Positions 13,247 through 21,546 of a stretch of 22,499 bases of DNA are shown here, one piece after another (the first letter of the stretch is position 1; every line of letters begins with the position of its first letter). The position numbers were made by a program, and so were the translations under genes. Source of the DNA: Candidatus Binatia bacterium (GTDB lineage Bacteria; Desulfobacterota_B; Binatia; UBA9968; JAJDTQ01); NCBI GenBank assembly GCA_022827045.1, contig JAJDTQ010000260.1:1-22499 (forward strand), given 5' to 3'. The notes beneath the pieces are model-generated. The model was not told the DNA's origin. It searched no databases and saw only the letters and a list, made by a program, of their open reading frames with translations.

Positions 13247-15094
13247 TCAGGATCGAGCGGCCGCCCGCCTGGGGTCCAGCGGGATATAGGTGGGCCAGCC
13301 CCCGGACAGGATGGTGTCGAGGGAGCGGGTCGCCTGCCCAAACCGTATCCGGTAGATCCACATGTTGGTCAGCACCCGTTCGATGAAGATGCGGGTTTCC
13401 CGGCTGGGGATGCTTTCGATGAACAACAGCGGATCGTTCCGGTAGTCGACCCTGCGCTTCCACTCCCGCAGCTTGGCCGGACCACCGTTGTAGGCCGCCA
13501 GCGCGTAGAACAGGTTGCCGTCGACTTCGTCCCGCGAAAGCAGGTAGCGGAGATACTTCTCTCCCAGGGTGACGTTGAGCACCGGTTCCAGCAGTTCCCG
13601 GCGCTGTGCCCCGCGGTACTTCCGGCCGGCCATGACGCCCGCCGTCCGCGGCATGAGCTGCATCAGGCCCCTGGCCCCGCGGGAGCTGCGGGCGCCGGCG
13701 CGGAAGTTGGACTCCTGCCGCATGACGGCGAACAGGAAGGCGCGATCAAGGGTGTACCCGCCGTCCGGCTCCCAAACCGGCAGGGGATAGAGCGCCGCGT
13801 CCACGGGAACGCCGGTACGTTGCAGAAGACTCTCGGCGGCACGGTACGACAGGTCGGCCAAGCCGGATTCGGATGCCAGGGCCAGAATCACGAGCGCCAA
13901 CCGGGGTGACATCCGGTGGGCGAACCGTCGCAACTCGGTGCCCGCCCGCACATGCTCCCCGACCTGAATCAGGGCGAGGGCGCGGCGCACGGGCCGCATT
14001 CCGAGCAAGTCGTCGAGATCCGCGGCGCTGAGCTCGTGCATTTCAAAATCGAGCGGCGGCCGCTCGCCAAGGGCGGTGATGGCAAGCAGCCCGTAAAAGG
14101 TCCGCGGATGCCGCGCCGCGGCCCGCAGCATGGGAGCCACGCGTCCCGCCTCGCCGGCCTCCCGGTAGGAGCGGCTGGCCCAGTAGCCGCCGGCCGATAC
14201 CAGCCACGGGGTCACCGACCTCGACTCCGCCAACGCCCGGAAGAGCTCCGCGGCATCGCCATGGTGCCCCAGCCGCCAAGCCGCCAAGCCGCCCCACCAG
14301 TACGCCAGCGGCACCCGGGCGCCCGATCGCGCGATCGCCCGTCTTGCAACTTCCAGCGCCTGCCGGTCCCGATCCCAGAAGTAGTATCCCCTGGCGATCC
14401 AGGCCAGATTCTCGTCGAAGCTAACGGCATCCAGGACACGGACATGGTGCGGCTGTTCCAGAAACCGGAGAGCCTTCGTCACGAAGCCGCCGGACACCAA
14501 TTTCCGGATCTTCCTGTGAACCTGGCGGATCACCGGCCGGCGCGCGCGGGAACGGACCTCGGCCTCCGCTCCTTTCTGGCGGCGGCCATTGGCGCTCCGC
14601 AACGTCACGGGCACCGGGTCGGACTTGAGCTCGGGTACCAGCACCGCCCGGGCGGGCTTTTTCGGCGACTTCCAGCCCTCGGGTTGCCGCTTCTTCGCCA
14701 GGCGGTAGACTCGCCGGGCGCCGGGATGGTCCGCGTACGCGTTCATCCAGGTCCACAGCTCGCCGTAGGACGAACGGTAGAGGGTGGGGTGCATCAGGCG
14801 CTGGAACCGGACATGACCTATCAGCAGCGGATCCTGGATCCACTTGATAAAAGCATCGGCCTCGTTCCAGTGCCCGTCCTTCTGGAGGGCGAAGATCCTT
14901 CGGTACAGGGCGGCGTCATGCCTGGACAGCAGCCTCGGAAGATGGGCCGTACGGCGCTCCACGGCATCGGACGCGCGCAATGACGCCGTCTTGAGCGCCG
15001 CTGACGTCTCCGCGGTCGCGGACCCGGCCACAAGCCAGCTGCTCATGCCGAGCAACAGCGCCGAAACCGCCGTGACTGTTACCGTGCGCCTCAT
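13247..15094 (-). CDS. soluble lytic murein transglycosylase, Slt70-like
   Basis: 615 residues from the ATG at 15094. The signal peptide is MRRTVTVTAVSALLLGMSSW and onward to about residue 29. A long alpha-helical, Arg-rich middle region follows (superhelical U/L-type domain, about 40-430). The C-terminal SLT domain (about 445-590) has FAVMRQESNFRAGARSSRGA with catalytic Glu near 461, GLMQLMPRTAG, NVTLGEKYLRYLL and FYALAAYNGGPAKLREW. This enzyme type cleaves the MurNAc-GlcNAc bond of peptidoglycan to leave 1,6-anhydro ends, and acts in the periplasm during wall turnover. The start is uncertain: GGAGGGAG lies 25 bases upstream of the ATG, and an in-frame TTG at 15133 precedes it, so a slightly different start is possible. 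An unstructured, basic Pro/Arg-rich insert (about residues 145-200) is longer than I would expect for classical Slt70. Confidence 0.9.
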   Translation of the reverse strand: MRRTVTVTAVSALLLGMSSWLVAGSATAETSAALKTASLRASDAVERRTAHLPRLLSRHDAALYRRIFALQKDGHWNEADAFIKWIQDPLLIGHVRFQRLMHPTLYRSSYGELWTWMNAYADHPGARRVYRLAKKRQPEGWKSPKKPARAVLVPELKSDPVPVTLRSANGRRQKGAEAEVRSRARRPVIRQVHRKIRKLVSGGFVTKALRFLEQPHHVRVLDAVSFDENLAWIARGYYFWDRDRQALEVARRAIARSGARVPLAYWWGGLAAWRLGHHGDAAELFRALAESRSVTPWLVSAGGYWASRSYREAGEAGRVAPMLRAAARHPRTFYGLLAITALGERPPLDFEMHELSAADLDDLLGMRPVRRALALIQVGEHVRAGTELRRFAHRMSPRLALVILALASESGLADLSYRAAESLLQRTGVPVDAALYPLPVWEPDGGYTLDRAFLFAVMRQESNFRAGARSSRGARGLMQLMPRTAGVMAGRKYRGAQRRELLEPVLNVTLGEKYLRYLLSRDEVDGNLFYALAAYNGGPAKLREWKRRVDYRNDPLLFIESIPSRETRIFIERVLTNMWIYRIRFGQATRSLDTILSGGWPTYIPLDPRRAAARS

Positions 15095-15229
15095 TGTACC
15101 GAACAGACCGCTTTCAGTGCTCCCTCCAAGCAAGCGCCCTACCTACTCCATTTGAGCACAGGTTTCAAGCGTCCCGAACTTTTACGCGACCGGCCGTTAC
15201 ACCATTCCGCCGATCCGCTCACAACCGCT
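15095..15229. other. intergenic leader of the transglycosylase gene
   Basis: The 135 bases contain, on the minus strand, TTGAAA followed after 17 bases by TAGGTA. This is a possible promoter with a good -35 but a poor -10, just ahead of GGAGGGAG. No gene is seen. Confidence 0.3.
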
Positions 15230-16750
15230 CTAGTGGAGGGCCCGCAACCGCCCCTCCACGCGGGGCGCGATGGCGCCACGGGCGGCAATGTAGTCGATCA
15301 CCTGGGTCGCCACGAGCTTGGCGCTCCGGGCGTCGATGATGGGCGTCTTGCCGGCGAAGACGCTGTATCCGTCCCCGCCTTTGGCCATGAAGTCACTGGC
15401 GGCCACGGTGAAGGTGCCGTCGGGATCGAGGGCCGCACCCTTGTGACGCACCTCGACCACCCGCGCGCCGGCAGGACGGCGGGGATCATAGACCACCTCG
15501 ATGCCGGAGACTTGGAGAAACCGGCCGGAGCGCTTCTCGATGGCGCTCAGGCCGTTCTCGAGAGCCGCGCGAAGCTCGCGGCCGGTCAACTCCAGCAGGA
15601 CCGTCCTGTTGCCGAAGGGCAGCTCGCTCAGGATGTCCCGGCGGGTCAGCCGGGTGCCCGGCGGATAGACCTTGTCGGCGCGGATCCCGCCGCCGTTGGT
15701 CAACGCGACGTCGGCGCCCACGGCCAGGCGCATGGCGTCCGCCACCAGGTTGCCGATGGCCGTCTCCCGCGTCCGCACCATGGCCCGGCGGCTGTCGAGC
15801 TCCGTCTCGGTGGAGCCGATCTCGATGTCGAGGGCCCGCGACAACCGGGACTCGTAGGCGCGGACCGACGCGGCGAGCTCGGGGTCGGGGGTGACGCGGC
15901 CGGTATGGACCGCGCGGAAGGCCGGGCTCCAGACGAACCGCTTCCTGCCCCTGGACTCCACCTCGTCCAGGGTGAGGTCGATGACCGTGACCCAGTCCGC
16001 CTGCTGCGCGGATTCCGCGAACAGCATGCGGCCGTCGTAGTCCAGACGCAGCCGGTGGTCGTCACCGCTGAGGAGCAGGTCCACGGCTTCCTGCCGGAGC
16101 AGCGCTTCGTCCTCGGCGATGTCGGTGTGGGCCAGCGCCACCACGAGGTGGGCGCCGGCCGCCCGCAGCCTCTTGGCCTGAGCGGCGGCCGTTTCCACCA
16201 CCGGGACGAAGGTGATGTTGCCGGGGAGCGACTTCACCGCGGTGCCCACGGTGGTCAGGCCGAAGATCCCCACCTTGAACCGCCCGACCTCCACCATGAT
16301 GGACGCTCGTGCGCCTTCGATGATCTTGCCGTCCGGGTCGATGTTGTTGGCGCCCAGCACGGGAAAGGCCGCTTCGGAGAAGCGCTGCCGGGCCACCTCC
16401 GGACCGAAATCGTACTCGTGGTTGCCGATGGCCATGGCGGTGAGCCCAACCTGGTTGAGCAGATCGATCATGTGTGCGCCCTTGTCGATGGCGGACATCA
16501 GCGAAGGCGAGATGGCGTCGCCGGCGAAGGTCACCAGCACGTTGGCGCGGCGCGCCCGCTCGGAGCGGACCACCGCGGCCAGGCGCGCGACGCCGCCCTG
16601 CCCGCGGCTTTCCTCCATGCGGTCCAGGTCGTTGAAGTGAACGATGGTGAGTTCCACCGGCTTGGCGAAGCCGAGGCTTCCGGTCGATACGACCACGGCC
16701 AGCGCCACCCCGGCCCAGGTCAACGCGAGCCGCCTTGACGTCCTTCTCAT
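15230..16750 (-). CDS. secreted 5'-nucleotidase / metallophosphatase (UshA-like), variant metal site
   Basis: 506 residues with a signal peptide (residues 1 to about 29: RLALTWAGVALAVVVSTGSL, then GFA). The N-terminal calcineurin-like metallophosphatase domain (about 32-260) is followed by the 5'-nucleotidase C-terminal domain (about 310-480: NGGGIRADKVYPPGTRLTRR, DILSELPFGN, LTGRELRAALENGL, DFMAKGGDGYSVF). Family members hydrolyse nucleotides and other phosphoesters in the periplasm with two metal ions. The metal motifs GD (77-78), GNHEYDFG (109-116) and AHTD (207-210) are present. The first motif, normally ND-x-H, reads NDLD here (40-43), and the last, normally GH-x-H, reads GDDH (229-232): two His-to-Asp changes. 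GGGAGG precedes the ATG. Activity is likely retained in some form, because the rest of the site is intact, but metal choice may differ. Confidence 0.9.
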   Translation of the reverse strand: MRRTSRRLALTWAGVALAVVVSTGSLGFAKPVELTIVHFNDLDRMEESRGQGGVARLAAVVRSERARRANVLVTFAGDAISPSLMSAIDKGAHMIDLLNQVGLTAMAIGNHEYDFGPEVARQRFSEAAFPVLGANNIDPDGKIIEGARASIMVEVGRFKVGIFGLTTVGTAVKSLPGNITFVPVVETAAAQAKRLRAAGAHLVVALAHTDIAEDEALLRQEAVDLLLSGDDHRLRLDYDGRMLFAESAQQADWVTVIDLTLDEVESRGRKRFVWSPAFRAVHTGRVTPDPELAASVRAYESRLSRALDIEIGSTETELDSRRAMVRTRETAIGNLVADAMRLAVGADVALTNGGGIRADKVYPPGTRLTRRDILSELPFGNRTVLLELTGRELRAALENGLSAIEKRSGRFLQVSGIEVVYDPRRPAGARVVEVRHKGAALDPDGTFTVAASDFMAKGGDGYSVFAGKTPIIDARSAKLVATQVIDYIAARGAIAPRVEGRLRALH

Positions 16751-16926
16751 GGAGATCCTCCCTTCATCTCTCTTCGCGCGATACCGACGCTTCTTTAGGG
16801 CCCCGTTACGAAAACAACAGGATACGCGGACTCCGTGTCCGATTGTGTAACGCGTCTACGCGGTCCGCACGGACAGGCGCGCCAGGGGCCTGTCACACAC
16901 GGACCTCGCTATCGATGGATAGGCCG
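16751..16926. other. intergenic region between nucleotidase and deacylase genes
   Basis: The 176 bases hold the nucleotidase ribosome binding site and presumably its promoter. TATCCT on the minus strand could be a -10, but no -35 lies at a normal distance. No gene is seen, and no T-tailed hairpin marks the end of the deacylase gene. Confidence 0.3.
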
Positions 16927-18117
16927 CTACGGCTGACCCTGCAGCTCGTCGAGGGCCCGGGATTCGTGCCAGCGCCGGCTGAGGATCAGCTTGCCTTCCC
17001 GTGATTGCCGCTTGCGGAAGCCCAGCAGGTGGAACAGCTCGAGCACGAACCAGCGGGCGATGCGCGGGTTGACCACCAGGGTGCCGGGTTTGTCCGGGAA
17101 TCTTCGTACCCCCGGCAACGCCGGCAAGAGCCGCTCGACGCGCAGACGGCGCAGCCACCGGGCGACCCGCAGCCAGAACGGCCGCACCGGCCGGACCAGG
17201 AAGAAGCCGTCGGTGCCCTGTCCCTGGTAGAGCGGCATGAGGATCTGTCCGGTCTCGCCGGCGTGGATCGGTCCGCCGCGGTCGCGCGCGAGGATCTGTC
17301 CGCGCTCCACGGGCTGGAAATTGCTGAACCCGGGCCGCATGACGAACTCGTCGCCTTCCCGGATCACGTGATGGTAGCGGACCTCCACCACCGGCGGGAC
17401 ATCGGCCTCCGCAGCCGACGTACCGCCGTCTTCCGTCGGCAGCGGCAAGTCTTCGGCACGAATGCAGCCCGCGGTCGCCAGCACCGTGCGGATGGCCGCC
17501 ATGTGTATGGCCACCGCCTCCGGCGAATCGTTCTGTCCCCCCTCGAAACCCACTGCGACGTGTCCCTCTTCTCCGAGATAGTTCAGGATCGTGCTCTCCA
17601 GCCGCTCCTCCAGCCCGAGCACCACCGGAGCGCCCAGGCGGAAGCCGAACCGGCGGTTCAGCAGGGTATCGCCTATGACCACGAAGGGGGTGCCTGCCGC
17701 CGAGGTGGTATGCAGGTCGAGACAGACCACCGGCCCCCGACGCCGTGCCAGCTCCGCGTCCAGGAACTCCAGCAACTCGCGCTGTTCCATCTCCTCGGAG
17801 GTCGCGTCCTCGGACGGACGGCTACCTCTCAGACGCGTGACCCGCTCGTGCGACCACGCGCGATTGAAGTCCTCGTCGATGTACCGGCATCTCCGGACAA
17901 GCGCCGCCCGGTTGCCGGCGAAGCCCACGAACGACCCCCGAAACGGGACCCTGGCCGAGCGCAATTCCTGGAGCATCCGCTCCAGGGCCCGCACGCCGGC
18001 CGGCTCGTTGCCGTGCATGCCGCCGATGCCGACCACGAGCGGCCCGTCGTAGTCGCCGCCGTAGCTGCCGAGCAGCCGCGGGAAGCGGCGGTCCGGAGCC
18101 GAGGATTCAACCGCCAT
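16927..18117 (-). CDS. succinylglutamate desuccinylase/aspartoacylase-family zinc deacylase
   Basis: 396 residues from the ATG at 18117, which overlaps the ligase gene by 11 bases and has GGGGAG upstream; a TTG at 18138 is a weaker start. The M14-like zinc site is complete: His35 and Glu38 in GGMHGNEPAG, His136 in CLDLHTTSAAGTPF, and Glu192 in GFEGGQND as catalytic base. The substrate-side Arg/Asn signature is also present (GNRAAL at 68-73, RRCRYIDEDFNRAW at 75-88). Relatives cleave N-acyl groups or amide bonds of amino acids. The C-terminal half (about 235-396) has a barrel-like stretch (VEVRYHHVIREGDEFVMRPG) and then a very basic segment (WLRVARWLRRLRVERLLPAL) and helices of unknown role, so it is longer than AstE or aspartoacylase. 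There is no signal peptide. The substrate may relate to the coupled ligase (inference). Confidence 0.88.
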   Translation of the reverse strand: MAVESSAPDRRFPRLLGSYGGDYDGPLVVGIGGMHGNEPAGVRALERMLQELRSARVPFRGSFVGFAGNRAALVRRCRYIDEDFNRAWSHERVTRLRGSRPSEDATSEEMEQRELLEFLDAELARRRGPVVCLDLHTTSAAGTPFVVIGDTLLNRRFGFRLGAPVVLGLEERLESTILNYLGEEGHVAVGFEGGQNDSPEAVAIHMAAIRTVLATAGCIRAEDLPLPTEDGGTSAAEADVPPVVEVRYHHVIREGDEFVMRPGFSNFQPVERGQILARDRGGPIHAGETGQILMPLYQGQGTDGFFLVRPVRPFWLRVARWLRRLRVERLLPALPGVRRFPDKPGTLVVNPRIARWFVLELFHLLGFRKRQSREGKLILSRRWHESRALDELQGQP

Positions 18118-20038
18118 CCGCCCCGGACTCCCCGGCAAGCTGCTCCAAAAGCCGAGCCGTAAGCTGGAGGATGTCGCTCTCGGTGACGATCCCCACCAGC
18201 CGATCCTCCTTCACCACCAGCAGATAGTCGCTCTGCGTCTCCCGCATGCGGGCCACCGCCTGGGTGACCGTGGCCTCCGGCGCGATGGTGACGGGGTCGG
18301 GCCGCATGACCGCCCGCACCGGCACCGGCTCGCCGCCGGCGTCCGGCGCGGCCGGAGCCCACTGCCGCAGGGCCTCGAAGCACGAGAGCAGGCCCGCCAC
18401 CTTCCCTTCCTCGTCCTCCACGGGCACATGGCGGATGCGGCGCCAGTCCATGAGCCTGATCACCAGGTCCATCGGTTCGTCCGGGTGCACCGTGATGAGG
18501 TCCGTGGTCATGAACTCCTCGATGCGGAGGGCGTGGGGCTTGCCGCCGCGGCCCTCCTCGACTTTCGCCAAAGGCCATTCGTGCACCGGCGTTCCCTCCC
18601 ATTGCCGAGTGACGGTCGCCGCGGTGAGCGCGCTCAAGAGCGCATCCTGGGTGTCCGTCCCCTGCATGTCCGCGAGCGAGCGAAGCATCCAGGAGGCGCC
18701 GTTCTGGCGCGACGCCACCCGCTGCTCGATGACCCCCAGGTAGCGGTCCACGTCCGCGGAGTCGAGGCCGGCGGCGCGCAGCCCCTGCCATGCCAGCGGC
18801 AACAGCTCGCGCCGGATCAGGTCGTCCGCGGGCGCCGTGGTGCCGTCCACCCAGATGAACTGTGCGCGCAGTCCCCGCTGCGCCGCCGCCAGGAAGTTGG
18901 CCTCGGCGTCATGGAAGGGCATGGTCGCGGCCAGGTCGCCGTATGCCTCCTGTCCCCCCCGGAGCATTCCGAGGAAGAAGGCGGCATTGGCCACCTCGTC
19001 CAGGATCGTGGGACCCGAGGGCAGCACCCGGTTCTCGATACGGATATGCGCCTTGCCCTCGCCGACGCCGAAACAGGCGCGGTTCCAACGGTAGACCGTA
19101 CCGTTGTGGGTACGCAGGGCAGGCAGCGTCGGCAATCCTCCCCGCGCCAGCACGTCCAGCGAGTCCTCGTCCAGGGAGGCCCCCAGCAACACCCGGAAGC
19201 GCGCGAGGTCTTCCCGGATCAACTCCAGGATGGACTCCCGCACCCACTTCTGGCCGAAGCTCACGCGAGCGGCGCGCTCGCGCATGTGATGGCCCGCCCG
19301 GCGCGTGTCAATGGACTGCTGGAACAGCGGGATGCGGGTCTCGCGCCACAGCCGGCGGCCGAACAGCAGCGGCGAGTTGGCGGCCGCCGCCAGCAGCGGG
19401 GCGGTCACGAGCTGCGCCAGGTTGTAGCACTGGGCGAACTCCGCCGGCTCCACCTGGTAGTGCACCTGGAAGCTCGTGCAGCCGGACTCCAACATCACCG
19501 AGTCGTGCCGGATATTCAGCTCGTCGGCGCCTTTCAGGCTGAACTCGTAGTCGCCGCCGCGGAGCTGGGTGAGCACCTCGTTGAGCGCCCGATAGCGGGG
19601 TCGCGGGGCCATGTGCGCCAGCGCCAGGTCGGACTTGCGAAGGGTCGGCAGGATCCCAACCAGCACCACCTCGGCGCCGTGCTCGTGTGCCGCCTCCCTT
19701 AGCCGCCCCAGCGTGGATTCGAGCTGCCCCTCGAGCCGGCTCAGGCAGTCGCCGCCGAACACCAGAGGATCGAGGTTGATCTCCAGGTTGAACAGCCCCA
19801 GCTCGGTGGTGTAGTGGGGGTCCGCCACCCGCTCCAGCAGCTCCATGGCGAGCATCGCCGGGCGCCGCGCCGCATCCACGAGGAACAGCTCCTGCTCCGC
19901 CCCGATGCGGTGCACGCCGGACTCGATCATGCCCTCGTCGAGCATGCGCTCCAGCGCCTGCACGTCCCTCAGGAGGTGCGATATGAACGAACGCAGTTCA
20001 GCGGCGTCCTCGTCGCGTTGTACGTCCTGGCTTCCCAC
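18107..20038 (-). CDS. GCS2-family carboxylate-amine ligase fused to two CBS domains
   Basis: 643 residues from a GTG at 20038 that follows an AGGA at about nine bases. An upstream ATG at 20167 would add 43 non-conserved-looking residues and overlap a possible small gene. Residues 40-380 resemble glutamate-cysteine ligase family 2 (YbdK-like), with RIGAEQELFLVD (44-55), LGLFNLEINLDP (80-91), SFQVHYQVEP (189-198) and HIRIENRVLPSG (331-342) as the ATP- and substrate-site stretches. These enzymes make a gamma-glutamyl or similar amide bond using ATP. Two CBS domains follow (about 505-560, starting MTTDLITVHPDEP; about 575-630, starting VMRPDPVTIAPEA, ending GIVTESDIL). CBS pairs bind adenosine nucleotides and could make the ligase respond to energy charge (inference). 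The stop overlaps the deacylase start, so the two are co-translated. Confidence 0.87.
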   Translation of the reverse strand: MGSQDVQRDEDAAELRSFISHLLRDVQALERMLDEGMIESGVHRIGAEQELFLVDAARRPAMLAMELLERVADPHYTTELGLFNLEINLDPLVFGGDCLSRLEGQLESTLGRLREAAHEHGAEVVLVGILPTLRKSDLALAHMAPRPRYRALNEVLTQLRGGDYEFSLKGADELNIRHDSVMLESGCTSFQVHYQVEPAEFAQCYNLAQLVTAPLLAAAANSPLLFGRRLWRETRIPLFQQSIDTRRAGHHMRERAARVSFGQKWVRESILELIREDLARFRVLLGASLDEDSLDVLARGGLPTLPALRTHNGTVYRWNRACFGVGEGKAHIRIENRVLPSGPTILDEVANAAFFLGMLRGGQEAYGDLAATMPFHDAEANFLAAAQRGLRAQFIWVDGTTAPADDLIRRELLPLAWQGLRAAGLDSADVDRYLGVIEQRVASRQNGASWMLRSLADMQGTDTQDALLSALTAATVTRQWEGTPVHEWPLAKVEEGRGGKPHALRIEEFMTTDLITVHPDEPMDLVIRLMDWRRIRHVPVEDEEGKVAGLLSCFEALRQWAPAAPDAGGEPVPVRAVMRPDPVTIAPEATVTQAVARMRETQSDYLLVVKEDRLVGIVTESDILQLTARLLEQLAGESGADGG

Positions 20039-20066
20039 GGGGTTGGTTCCTGATTGCCGATACGTC

Positions 20067-20276
20067 TCAAGCCGGCCGGCGCGATGAAATGTTCGCTGCG
20101 GAATACGCAGGGGCGTCGGCGGGCGCCCTACCCCGCATGCGCTGACCAGCCAGAATCCCGGTAGCATAGCACCAGCGCACCAGATTTTGCAGGTTCCCTA
20201 CAACCATGAACGCGAACATCAACCCCCAACGCGTGGTCTCGCTGGAACCGCGCCCGCGCCGAACGGACAACGGCAT
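20067..20276 (-). CDS. possible small membrane protein upstream of the ligase gene
   Basis: This 69-residue frame starts at an ATG (20276) preceded at six bases by GGGAGG, and ends 28 bases before the ligase GTG. The protein is basic at the N-terminus, then has one hydrophobic stretch (WGLMFAFMVVGNLQNLVRWC, then YATGILAG), then an Arg/Ala-rich tail. No family is recognised. The good ribosome binding site and operon-like spacing favour a gene; the short length, GC-rich tail and lack of homology argue for chance. Its presence would also support the downstream GTG start of the ligase. Confidence 0.3.
   Translation of the reverse strand: MPLSVRRGRGSSETTRWGLMFAFMVVGNLQNLVRWCYATGILAGQRMRGRAPADAPAYSAANISSRRPA
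20163..20192 (-). promoter_or_regulatory. weak promoter-like sequence upstream of the ligase gene
   Basis: On the minus strand TATGCT at 20163-20168 is preceded by TG in the extended -10 position (TGCTATGCT), with CTGCAA at 20187-20192, 18 bases further up, as a poor -35. It lies about 125 bases before the chosen GTG start. If used, it would leave the small ORF at 20067-20276 without its start codon. Confidence 0.25.
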
Positions 20277-20356
20277 CGATATCCTCCCGGCAACGACATT
20301 CGCGCAATGCCTTTGGCGCGACGAGTTCGCTGGGTAGCGATCTGAGCGGGTTGAAG
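20277..20356. other. gap between acetate kinase and the ligase operon
   Basis: Together with the upstream region of the ligase, the space from 20039 to 20356 is over 300 bases. It holds the possible small ORF and weak promoter listed separately. A 43-codon plus-strand frame (20206-20337) has no ribosome binding site. No clear terminator follows acetate kinase. Confidence 0.35.
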
Positions 20357-21546
20357 TTACCAGCCTCCTGAAGAAAGCAGCCGGCGCGTGTGCCGCGCGA
20401 TCATCAGGTCCTCGTCGGTGGGGATGACGCGCACGGTGCAGGGGCTGCGCGGGGTGCTGATGGTGCCGGCGTGGGCATGGTTGCGTTCGGTGTCGATCTC
20501 GATGCCGAGGTGAGCGAGGCCCTCGCAGATCCGCCGGCGGACCGGGGCGGCGCGCTCGCCGATGCCGCCCGTGAAGACCAGGGTGTCGAGGCCGTCGAGG
20601 ACGGCGGTCAGGGCGCCGACGTGCTTGCGCGCCTGATAGCAGAAGAGGTCCACGGCCAGCGCCGCTCGCGGGTGCTCGCGCGCCGCCAGCAGGGTCTTCA
20701 TGTCGGGGCTCAGGCCGGAGACGCCCAGCAGGCCGGCCTCGCGGGTCACCAGCCGCTCGATCTCGTCGGCGCCCCAGCCGCGTTCGCGCACCAGGTGGAT
20801 GAGGACGCCGGGGTCGAGGTCGCCGCTGCGCGTTCCCATCATGAAGCCGCCGGCCGGGGTGAAGCCCATGGTGGTGTCCACGGGCGCGCCGTCGCGTATC
20901 GCCGCCATGCTGGCGCCGTTCCCCAGGTGGGCAACGATGACCCGGCCGCGTGCCGCGTCCCCAGTGCGTCCAGGACATATTCGTACGACAGGCCGTGGAA
21001 TCCGTAGCGACGCACGCCCTCCTCCCACAGGGCGTTGGGCAACGCGAAACGCTGAGCCAGTTCCGGCATACGCCGGTGGAAGGCCGTATCGAAGCACGCC
21101 GCCTGCAGAAGATGAGGGAAACGCGCTGCCACGGCCTCGATGCCGGCGACGGCGCCGGGCAGATGCAGCGGCGCCAAGGGGACGAGGGCGCGCAGATCCG
21201 CCAGCAGACGTCCATCCACCCGTTCGGGAGCCGAGTGGTCCGCGCCGCCGTGCACCACCCGGTGCCCGACAGCACCGGGCTCCGGCAGGCGCAACCGGGC
21301 GGCTGCGCCGAAGACCGCGTCCACCGCCGCCTCATGGTCGAGGAAGTCCTCCTTCCGCTCCAGGAGGAGGGATCGGCCTTCATCTGCACCGCGCACCCAG
21401 AGCAGCCCTTCCGTCAAGCTGATGCGCTCCACCGCGCCGGACACCAGCGGCCTCTCGCCCGCGGTTTCCGCCTCGTAGAACGCGAACTTGAGAGAAGAGG
21501 AGCCGCTGTTGAGCGACAGTATGGAGATCGCCGGATCCACTCCCAT
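20357..21546 (-). pseudogene. ackA: acetate kinase, interrupted by a single-base frameshift
   Basis: Two overlapping frames together give a complete acetate kinase of about 396 residues (family about 400). The N-terminal part (from the ATG at 21546) has LNSGSSSLKF, VGHRVVHGG, CFDTAFHRRMP and YGFHGLSYEYV. The C-terminal part, in another frame, has VAHLGNGASMAAIRDG, TTMGFTPAGGFMMGTRSGDL and LVFTGGIGERA. The reading frame changes by one base at a run of four C (20959-20962 on the plus strand); one extra base there would restore ALGDAARGRVIVAHLG. Apart from this, every signature is intact, which suggests a recent mutation or a sequencing/assembly error rather than an old pseudogene. The enzyme converts acetyl phosphate and ADP to acetate and ATP. 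Its ATG shares one base with the phosphoketolase stop (TGATG), so the two are coupled. Confidence 0.9.

Noticed and set aside
15152..16738. Plus-strand open frame of 528 codons over the nucleotidase gene
   Set aside because: Antisense shadow in a GC-rich gene with complete 5'-nucleotidase motifs on the minus strand.
20206..20337. 43-residue plus-strand frame in the gap after acetate kinase
   Set aside because: No ribosome binding site, no recognisable features, and it overlaps a better-supported minus-strand frame.
20950..20975. Programmed -1 ribosomal frameshift in acetate kinase
   Set aside because: The site reads CTG GGG on the coding strand; only the second codon could re-pair after a -1 slip, so it is not a canonical slippery heptamer, and acetate kinase is not known to use frameshifting.
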